Shown here: positions 56,270 through 64,000 of the stretch, in pieces
Position numbering within the stretch: the stretch's first letter is position 1
How the letters are laid out: every line of letters begins with the position of its first letter
Source: Anaeramoeba flamelloides
Lineage: Eukaryota > Metamonada > Anaeramoebidae
Length of the DNA: 64,000 nt
Assembly: GCA_027625915.1 (NCBI GenBank)
Contig: JANTQA010000012.1
Span: forward strand, 9,446,501 to 9,510,500
Direction of reading: 5' to 3'
Notes under the pieces: model-generated
Databases searched by the model: none
Told to the model about the DNA's origin: nothing
What the model saw: the letters and a program-made list of their open reading frames with translations, nothing else
Made by a program: the position numbers and the translations under genes

Positions 56270-57640
56270 TTTCTTGAGATTTTATGTTTTATCTGTTAAG
56301 TGTTCTAGGTTTTTTTGAGGTTTTCTATTTTATTTCTGAAGTGTTCTAATTTTTTTTTTTTGCGGTTTTCTATTTTATTTCGAAAATCTATGGATTTTCT
56401 AAATAAATAGAAAACTCAAAAAAACCTAGCGAAAATCTATTGATTTTCTATACAAATAGAAAACTCAAAACAAACCTATTGAAAATTTTATAGATTTTCC
56501 AAATAAAAAGAAAATTCAAGAAAGACTTACAACATATTTCTAGAATTTAAAAGAATTGAGAAAATTCAAAGATTTAACATAAATTAATTAAATTTTGGTT
56601 AACCAAATAAAAAGTGCCTAGGTTTTCCAGAATTAGAAAAAATAAAGCAAAATCAAAGATTTAACTCGATTCTTTTAAATTCTGCAAAACTTAACAGCTG
56701 TTTTTTTTTTAATTTGAGAAATGAACTAAAAAATAAATAAATTATCGTTTTATTTATCAAGTTAATTAAAACTAACTAAACGTGTGTAGACTGTCTTAGT
56801 AATTAGAAATTTAAAAGAATTGAGTCAAATATAGGATCACCCTCTATTCTTTTAAAACTGGAAAACCTAACAAAAATATCCACCAAGTACAGGAAAAGTG
56901 TCTCCAAGTACCATAGAGTGCCTAGGTTTTCTTGAGTATTCGGTTTTATTTGAGAAATTAATAATTTTTCTGGGTTTTTTTGAGTTTTTTATTTTATTTG
57001 TGAAGTGTTCTAGATTTTTTTTGAGGTTTTTACTTATATTTATGAAGCGTTATATTGGTTTTTCGCTAGGTTTTCTCGAGTTTTCGGTTTTATTTGGGAA
57101 ATTAATAAGTTTTCTAGGTTTTTTTGAGTTATATATTTTATTTGTGACGTGTTCTAGGTTTTCTTGGGGTTTTCTGTTTTATTTGTTAAGTGTTCTAGGT
57201 TTTTTTGAGGTTTTCTATTTTATTTATGAAGTGTTCTAGGTTTTTTTTTTACTTTTTGAAATAAACAGAAAATTTTAATAAATTTTCAGGTTAAAATAGA
57301 AAACTCATAAAAATCTAACAAAAAACTATTGATTTTTCAAATAAATAGAAAACTCAAAAAAGACTAATGAAAATCTATTGATTTACCAAACAAACAGAAA
57401 ACTCAAGAAAACCTTGCGAAAAATCAACATAACACTTCACAAATAAAAGAGAAAACCAAAAAAAAAAAAAAAAACCTAGAACACTTAACAAATAAAATAG
57501 AAAACCTCAAAAAACCCTAGAACACTTCACAAATAAAAAGAAAACTCAAGAAAACCATCAAACGCTTTTACAGAATTCAAAAGAATAGAGTAAAATAAAA
57601 GTTTTTATATAATTCTTTTAAATTCTGTAAAAGTTAAGGC
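56270..57640. repeat. large two-part foldback array of 40-50 bp units
   Basis: Forward units (TTCTAGGTTTTTTTGAGG, TTTTCTATTTTATTTxTGAAG) fill about 56275-56395 and 56925-57250. Their exact inverse (CAAATAAAATAGAAAACC, CTCAAAAAAACCTAGAACAC) fills about 56400-56525 and 57265-57560. Two large hairpins therefore stand side by side, centred near 56398 and 57255. Between and after them lies the AATTCTTTTAAATTCTG motif in both orientations. Some units have AATCAATAGATTTTC as spacer, others TGAAGTGTT. There is no coding sequence; the frame at 56898-57239 is an artefact of the forward units. Confidence 0.75.
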
Positions 57641-57927
57641 AGTTTTTTTTTATTTGAGAAAAAAATCAAAAATTAAATAAAATATTGTTTTATTTCGCAA
57701 AGTAAAAAAAAAACTAATGACAAAAAGCAGTAATTTTGTTGAACCACATGTTCTAATTTACAATAAAAAAAAAAAATAAAAAAAAAATATCAACTTTTAA
57801 AAACTTTATTTCACAATCAAGAAAAGTCGAGCTCTTGTTAAATTAATAGGGTTTTCATGAATTAAAGTTTATACTTGAAGTATTTTACAAATATAAAAGT
57901 ACTTCCACCAACAATAATGAAATTATT

Positions 57928-58968
57928 TTATAGATCAAAACAAATATTTGACAAATTTGGTAAATCATTAAAGCATTTCGGATATTCTAAACCCAGTTTT
58001 TCACATTGATTTTTAATATGGTGAAAGAAGTTTGAGCCGGTACAGTGCATTGGATAGAGGTATTTAAGCTGCTTTCTCTGAATTAATTGCTTACATATTG
58101 TCTTGATATCGTCCTCTTTAGTTCTAATTAAATGCATTCCTCCAATAATGGAGTGGATGGGAAGGTTTGTCATTCTTTCTGAATGTATAATTGTTGGAAC
58201 TAAACCAGCGTGGCAACAACCGAGTAGTAGTACTGTTTTTTTCCGTTTTTTCATCGTAATTATTATACTTTGATCGTCTAACTCTTTATCTTCGTCTAGG
58301 ATGCCGTTATTGTTTTTTAGTGATTTGAAATCTTGCTTATGTTTTTTTAAAGGATCTGGTATGTTAATTTCTCCTGTTGTTTGAATAGACACATGGTCGT
58401 TTTCAAATAGGATTACAGATTTCTTTTCCAAAATCAAGCATTCTTTATGTCTGGGTTTAAAATCAGGTAACTTTCGGACTATTTTTTCCTTTAAAAACGG
58501 AAGAAGTGTGTCTCGAGGCTTGCCCAGAAAGTCTTTGAATTTTATTTGCGAACCTGATTTATGAAATCTTTCACATAAGCCATAAGGATGAATATAGACA
58601 GGTACATTCCTTTTGTAACCCTCTGCTTCCCAGATCTTTTCAAGAACCTCATCTAATGCACCCACATGGTCGTAGTGGCTATGCGATAACACTATTTGAT
58701 CAATTTCTTTCCATGATCTGCCGAGAATTGGATAGTTATGTAAAATGGTTTTGTTCAACCCAGACACATCAAGCAAAATGTTTGACACTCTTGCCGCTTT
58801 ATTAATATTACGGATATTCAACTTTTTATGATTGGTTTTTAAGACACTGATCAACAAAGAAAGCCCATGTTCTGAGAGGGTTGGATTAAAAGAACCAATT
58901 ATATTTGGGAATTTTGTTGGAATTTGGCTCAAATTCCCTGCAAGTGGGGTAACAACAAGTTTGTACAT
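57928..58968 (-). CDS. metallo-beta-lactamase-fold hydrolase (COG1237-like)
   Basis: The frame can be extended to 58974 only through a TTG; the ATG at 58968 (MYKLVVTPLAG) gives 346 residues. Features match the MBL subfamily related to archaeal dihydropterin/ribofuranosyl-aminobenzene phosphate synthase: EHGLSLL (33-39), ILLDVSG (64-70; usually DTG), the metal motif SHSHYDHVGAL (96-106), VYIHP (124-128), LLLGCCHAGLVPTII (247-261), IIGGMHL (274-280) and YPMHCTG (305-311). It has an intact HxHxDH and downstream His residues, so two metals are likely bound. Length is close to or slightly above the family norm, with a Lys/Asp-rich insert (about 205-235). The subfamily is best known from bacteria and archaea; substrate in this host is unknown. 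No signal peptide is seen. Confidence 0.85.
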   Translation of the reverse strand: MYKLVVTPLAGNLSQIPTKFPNIIGSFNPTLSEHGLSLLISVLKTNHKKLNIRNINKAARVSNILLDVSGLNKTILHNYPILGRSWKEIDQIVLSHSHYDHVGALDEVLEKIWEAEGYKRNVPVYIHPYGLCERFHKSGSQIKFKDFLGKPRDTLLPFLKEKIVRKLPDFKPRHKECLILEKKSVILFENDHVSIQTTGEINIPDPLKKHKQDFKSLKNNNGILDEDKELDDQSIIITMKKRKKTVLLLGCCHAGLVPTIIHSERMTNLPIHSIIGGMHLIRTKEDDIKTICKQLIQRKQLKYLYPMHCTGSNFFHHIKNQCEKLGLEYPKCFNDLPNLSNICFDL

Positions 58969-59062
58969 TTTCAATTCAAGAGTTAATTGAAAAAAATAAA
59001 AGTAAATTTATGATAAAAACTGAACTCTTTTTTCTGAAATTGGTTTTTTAGAAAAAAAAAAC

Positions 59063-59254
59063 TCAAACTAACATATTACTGAATTGTTTTCTTTGCTTTT
59101 TGGATTGTTTATTGAAGTATGCTCTCTTGAAAAATAAATTCTGATGAAAAAAATTGTTTTTTGCATTTGAAAAGATAAAGATTTGATTTTCCATAAAAGA
59201 TCTTGAGAATTCAACATTCTTCATTGTGGGTTTTGTAGTCTCACTGTTTAACAT
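59063..59254 (-). CDS. possible small gene upstream of the MBL gene
   Basis: 63 codons from a true ATG (MLNSETTKPTMKNVEFSRS). The residue mix is more balanced than in chance frames of this DNA, especially the first 25 codons. A GTAATA donor-like site overlaps the last codons, so it could be a first exon; joining it to the MBL frame fails because stops intervene. No domain is recognised. Confidence 0.25.
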   Translation of the reverse strand: MLNSETTKPTMKNVEFSRSFMENQIFIFSNAKNNFFHQNLFFKRAYFNKQSKKQRKQFSNMLV

Positions 59255-59769
59255 TATTTCGAAATTAAAAATTTTAACAACATATTTTCTATTTTATTTG
59301 ACAGATTTTTCTTTCAATTTATCTCACAGTATTTGACATTTAACTTGGAAAAATTAATTCAAGACGGTTTCTTAGTTTGTACAAGACATTTTCAATATTT
59401 CAGTCATTTCCACATGTTATTTAAAGTAAAACATATCTTAAAAAACAGAACCATTTTAATAAAGTGAGTACTTTTTTTAATACTTTAAAAAAGTCAGTTA
59501 ATTAAAAAAAGGTTTTACTTTTTTTAATGAGATTTAAAGAATTTAAACTTCTTGAAAGTTCTCGATTTTAATAAAGTGAAGGAACATATTTAAATGTGGT
59601 GACGAGTTTTGGAATCTGAAGATAATCACTTTTTACAAAAAAGCCCACATTACATTAAAAAATAAATGTTCGATATACTGCCTTTTTGTAATACATAATG
59701 AAAAATTTTTATTTCAAATTCTTAAATATTAATCCATCTACTGGTAATTCTAAAATAAAAAGATCAAAT

Positions 59770-59970
59770 TTTTCATTCAACTTTTCCAAAAAATGTTCAT
59801 CTCCCAAGAAAACAAATAAGCCACCAAAGGTTCCCAATTCTAAAGCGGTAAGTTAATAATATAAGCTCATTTACTGAATTAAAAAATTGAAAGGTATAAT
59901 TGATTTCTAAATGCTTTTTTTGAAAAACCGAATGAAAATTTTGTTCCATTTATTTTTCAATAAATAGTAA
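59770..59970 (+). repeat. dispersed repeat, direct copy of 25680-25880
   Basis: See the entry at 25680-25880 for the shared landmarks. Confidence 0.5.
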
Positions 59971-60465
59971 TATCTGAATCATAGAAAAAAAACAAGATCT
60001 TCTCAAAATACCAGTAATGATAATTTTGAGTTTTATTAATTTGAATCTCTTTAATACTGTAACTTAGATAAAATTTATTGTTTTTTAATTAGCAAATATA
60101 AGTAAGAAAAATAGATCAGTTGTGGTTGTAATATTTAATTAATATTTTACAAGATCTTCAATTTTTCTAACAATAAATGAGTATTATATTTTAGAGAACT
60201 TGAAATAAAAATTTTCAGAATTTTATTAGAAAAAGATAGTAGTTTTCATTCTGACAATCTCATAAAAATAAAATTACCTTACTTTTTGTAAGTGACTATA
60301 TAATATCAGGGGAGTAATTCCATTTCTTAAAATTTATCAATAGATCTCAAAAATGTTATATTTGATTTTGATAAGGTGTGAAGGATTTAATTTAATAAAA
60401 AATTTTTTTATATAAAATAATTTTATAAGGTGGAAAAATCAAAAACATAAATTTCTCACATCATA

Positions 60466-62100
60466 ATAAACTATTTTCAAGTCAACTTCATACAGTTAAT
60501 ATGAATGGATTACATGTTTTTAAAGGGTTTGGATGGATATTGGAAGAAAACTTTATTTCTGAAAATTTCTAAATTGAAATCTTTTTTTTACATTTTGAAT
60601 TCTTTGAATATTGTTTTTTGTTAATCATTTAATTCATTTACAATTTTTTTTGATTGTAAGATCGAGGTCACTTGGTAAAAGATGTTATTATTTTTTTATT
60701 GGTTGAACAGAGTGATCAAGATCCTCTTGCAGTACTTAGGATCTTTTTAATTTCAGAAATTAAAAAAAAACCGCCGTTAGGTTTTATTGAGTTTTCTGTT
60801 AATTTTAAAAATCAATAAATTTTGTTTAGGTTTTCTTGAGAATTCTATTTATTTGTAAAATCGATATATTTTATAGTTCACCACTCTGAGAGGTAGTGTA
60901 TAGGTTTTTTTTTAATTCAAACGAATTGAACAAAATCAAAGATTTTATTAGATTCTTTTTTATTAAAAAAAAAACATAACGATAGTGGAATACCAATTAT
61001 TAATAACTGATTGTGGAATTTTTATCTATAATCAATAACCTTACTATCCGGATTTTACTCACAATATGTATTCAGGATGTGGATAGTTTCTATTTGATCA
61101 TGAAAATGATAAAATTATTTTATATATATATATATTTGATTTTATTTTTCATCTTCTCTTTTTTTTATTTGATAAATTTTCTTTAATTGCTCATTTCCCT
61201 AAAAAATATATAAATAAATAAAAAATCAATAGATTTTCCAAATAAAACAGAAAACCTCAAGAAAACCGAGACACTTGAAGGGACTCACTCTGGTTATTAA
61301 AGGTAAATTAATAATTTAGGTGATAAAGAAAATTTTTTTTTTGGAATCATGAAAGTTCCAACTTTGATTGGTTTAAAAAATAAAAAGAAAAATTAAAAAG
61401 AAAAAAAGAAAAGAAATAAATTATTATATGTTAAAATTTTAAATAAAAGGATTAAAGCTATTTTTTGAGGGTTTAAAAAAAAAAAAAAGAAAAGAAAAAA
61501 AGCAAGGTAAAAAACAGAAAATGGGGGGTTCAAAGGAAATAGGTTAAAAAAAAATAACCCTTTTTTATCTTAAGAAATTGTTTATACTTCGTTGAGGTGT
61601 AGACGTTTAGTAGATACCATTTTTCTTTTTTTGATCAAATCTTTTTTGATTGTTCAAGTTTATGTTTTTTTTTTTTCTCTTTTTTTTTCAGGTTACACAT
61701 ACAAAAATGTTTCTATGCTTTCAGTATTAGTAGGTAATCACTTGATCTTTGTTCGTTAGTAACTCTTCTTCCCAATAAAAAGAAAATTCAATAAGGAAAA
61801 AAAATGGGAATAAAAATAAAAAGTGTTATTCTTTCGCTATTGAAACAGCAAAAATGATTGTAGAGAAAGTGTATTGATTTCTATCAGAATTTACTTTGAT
61901 CATCAATACAACGATAAAAATTAAAATCGTTGTTTTTCTCAATTATCCCTAAAAATTTGAGTTTTTGATTTTTTCTGAAATTTGATGATTTATTATGTTC
62001 ACTCCTTACAGATACCAACTGTTCTTTTATGTTTATTATTCATTTATTTCATATTTTTTAACAAAGATTCCTTATAAAAAATAATTGATATTTAGAAAAA
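60466..62100 (+). mobile_element. inverted-repeat element split by a 1.1-kb insertion
   Basis: The left part (60466-60689) matches the start of the element at 30405: AATAAACTATTTTCAAGTCAA, then GGATATTGGAAGAAAA, then AAGATC...CACTTGGTAAAA. The match resumes after 61824 with GTTATTCTTTCGCTATTGAAAC and runs to about 62100. TGTTATT occurs at both borders (60683-60689, 61824-61830), a likely 7-bp target duplication. The right terminal repeat is not recognisable. Confidence 0.55.
60690..61823. mobile_element. insertion carrying foldback-type units
   Basis: Bounded by TGTTATT repeats. Near the left it holds AGGTTTTATTGAGTTTTCTG and AGGTTTTCTTGAGAATTC; near 61220-61290 the inverse, AAATAAAACAGAAAACCTC, followed by GACACTTGAAGGGACTC. 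The right end is A-rich, ending in AAAAATAAAAAG. Its class is unclear: either a foldback element, or several insertions on top of one another. No ORF. Confidence 0.4.
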
Positions 62101-63486
62101 AAAATATCTTTGAATTTAATTAATTTTATTTGAGTTCTAAATATATAAAATTTCTTTTCAAAATTGATATCCTCATTTTTTATTTTTCGAATATTGAGTT
62201 TTGAAATATTTTTATTAAATGAAACAAATATTATATCACTGGTAATTTTATATCAAGATATTTTTACAATTATCGAGCTTTTATCTAAAATGTAAACTAT
62301 ATTTGTTATAATAGCACAATTTTTTTACTGCCTATGAATAAAAAAAAATATTATAAATCCACATTTTTTACATTTGTCAATAAATTATTTTTTATTTTGT
62401 GGTTATTGTTAATAATCTTAGAATGAATTATAAAAAAAACTATTTATATTGTAAAATTAAAAACTTATTGAGTGCCATTGGGTTTTCTCGAATTAAGTGG
62501 GGGTCTCAAACCAGATAAAAATATTTTCAATAATTAATAAAAACCATAAAATCTATAATTAATATATGGTCTTCCATTTTCGTTAAGTTTTTTATTTTAT
62601 TTTTTTTTTTTTTAAGAATTGAGTAAAATTAAAGATATTGAATAATTCTTCTAATGAAAAAAAACAGACACCATATCTAAGAGTGGATCTATAGAAACAT
62701 AAATTTATATTTTTTGACAATTTTAAGTATTTTATCATTTCAATTTTTTATTATTAAATTTTTTATTATTACTTATGTTTTCTAACCACCAGATCTTGGA
62801 TTGATAATTTTTAAACAAGGAAAAATTGTTTAATATTTATCAAATTTAACGAAATAAAAAATTTTTTTAAGTTCTTTTCATACTTTTAATAAAGTTTCAA
62901 AAAAAAATAAACAATACATATTTAAATAGATCAATTTATTATTCAAAAGGTTTGAACACTAAAAAAAAATCCCTTTTTAAAATTTATATAGAATTAAAAA
63001 AATAAAATGTAAATCTAATCACAACTAAATCAAACTTACTTTTAATTCTATTTTAAAAAGGGGTTATTTATAAATTAATTTTGATACATTTTGATCGTTT
63101 TTGAATAGTCAAAAGTTCACTTGAACCCATGTTCCCAAAATTATGTTTCAACAGGAATAATAAACTGATATATAAACTTTATTACAAAATAATTGACCGA
63201 TTAAAAATCAATTTTTAAAATAAATATTTTTAATATTTGAATTTATCAATTATAATAAAAAAATTACTCTTTTAATATTCAGTTCTATATCCTAGAAATA
63301 TTATTTATTCTTCTAATAATAAAATAAAAATAAAAAAATTTGGCCATTTATTATCAAATTTAGTTTATATATATCCTTTAGTATTCAATATTAACAGATA
63401 ATAAATACTAATTAAAAATTCACTCGTAGTCATTCTAAATATATAAAAAAAGGGTATTTTTAAAATTAAAAAAAAAAAAAAAAAAT
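62101..63486. other. AT-rich spacer, nothing recognised
   Basis: No gene; a short stretch near 62470-62510 has an unusual G-rich GTGGGGGTCTC but no context. Confidence 0.4.
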
Positions 63487-63920
63487 ATTGAGTAACAATT
63501 TTTGAAAAGAGCATTACTGATTTTTTATTTACCAAAACTTTACTCAAAAAAGTTAACAAGAAGATTTTTTTGAAATAATTAAATTCATTTTAAAAGATAT
63601 CTCATCGTCTAAATTTTCTTTCAATGTTTCTCAGTCTTTTTGAAAATCTTTTATATATACATATATAATCTTTCTCGAAAACACAAAAAAGGATACAAAA
63701 GAAAAAAAAAATAAAAGAAAAAGAAAAAATAAAAAAAAAAAAATGAATTTAAAAAAAAGAAAAACAAAAGAAAAACAAATTTGAAAAAGTAAAAACAAAA
63801 ATTTGTACAATTAGAAAAAAGGATTCTGATCCAAATTTAAAAATAAAATTTGATAAGAATACTGGATAAACCCTCAAAACAACTTCCATGAACATTATAA
63901 GTGAATCAATATTTTGAAAA
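63487..63920 (-). mobile_element. inverted copy of the 13640-14275 element
   Basis: On the minus strand it runs from ACTTATAATGTTCATGG and AGTTGTTTTGAGGGTTTAT, through GGATCAGAATCC and a T/C tract, to ATCAGTAATGCTCTTTTC and AAAAATTGTTACTCA, in the order seen at 13640-14100. The far-end part beyond 14100 is missing. Confidence 0.65.
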
Positions 63921-64000
63921 AAAAGTTATTATTTCGAAAAAAAAAGAATTATTTTCCTTAAAGAAGATTGAAATCTTGTTGTTTGTGAAGAAAGTGTACA

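Larger units (their letters stand above)
58969..60465. other. upstream flank of the MBL gene and spacer
   Basis: Holds a 63-codon minus-strand frame (separate entry) and the dispersed repeat 59770-59970. Nothing else is recognised. Confidence 0.4.

Noticed and set aside
56898-57239. 113-codon frame with regular FLGF repeats
   Set aside because: The apparent protein repeat is a by-product of the forward foldback units; inverse units follow at once.
56270-57640. CRISPR-like array of short repeats and spacers
   Set aside because: Units occur in both orientations, vary in length, the spacers are alike, and the host is eukaryotic.
58969-58974. two extra N-terminal residues for the MBL protein
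   Set aside because: They would need a TTG start; the first ATG is at 58968.

Overview
The window is a gene-poor, very AT-rich stretch of a protist nuclear genome. Coding regions use the standard stop codons, are rich in Lys, Asn and Ile codons, and carry long Lys, Asn and Ser/Glu runs. One intron is certain and two more are probable, all of GT-AG type. The gene set is eukaryotic: kinetochore Ndc80, eIF4A, a vWA/alpha-kinase like those known from amoebae, and a B-box plus TLDc protein. Composition, low-complexity style and the B-box/TLDc architecture suggest an amoeboid protist such as Anaeramoeba. That assignment is an inference from style; no marker gene (rRNA, tRNA) lies in the window to settle it.

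Layout. 1-9.1 kb holds no convincing gene: a possible partial exon at the left edge, a block of nested foldback repeats (about 0.9-2.6 kb), copies of a roughly 550-bp inverted-repeat element, and a 200-bp palindromic MITE. At 9.1-11.7 kb (+) is an alpha-kinase whose N-terminal half carries a degenerate vWA-like domain. 11.7-15.4 kb is repeats. At 15.5-17.8 kb (-) is Ndc80 with a long basic tail. 18-23 kb holds a MITE, an inverted-repeat element, a possible gene fragment and a SINE relic. At 23.4-25.6 kb (-) is a broken B-box/TLDc gene. 25.6-34 kb is nested elements, including a tRNA-derived SINE inside a 1.9-kb terminal-inverted-repeat element. At 34.0-38.2 kb (-) is a large vWA protein split into two frames at a T7 run. 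38.2-46 kb is almost empty. At 46.0-47.4 kb (-) is eIF4A with one intron. 47.4-52.5 kb holds three inverted-repeat elements. At 52.6-53.8 kb (-) is an MFS transporter, relatively rich in G and C. 54-57.6 kb is a perfect-arm MITE, palindromic MITEs and a large foldback array. At 57.9-59.0 kb (-) is a metallo-beta-lactamase-fold hydrolase of a mainly prokaryotic type. 59-64 kb is repeats again.

The genes are far apart (about one per 8-10 kb) and show no shared pathway or operon logic: mitosis (Ndc80), translation (eIF4A), signalling (alpha-kinase, vWA protein, B-box/TLDc) and small-molecule transport or metabolism (MFS, MBL). What organises the window is its non-autonomous DNA transposons. At least seven inverted-repeat families are present, several in two or three copies and several nested, and no transposase gene is visible. 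Three of the families share the same terminal motif.
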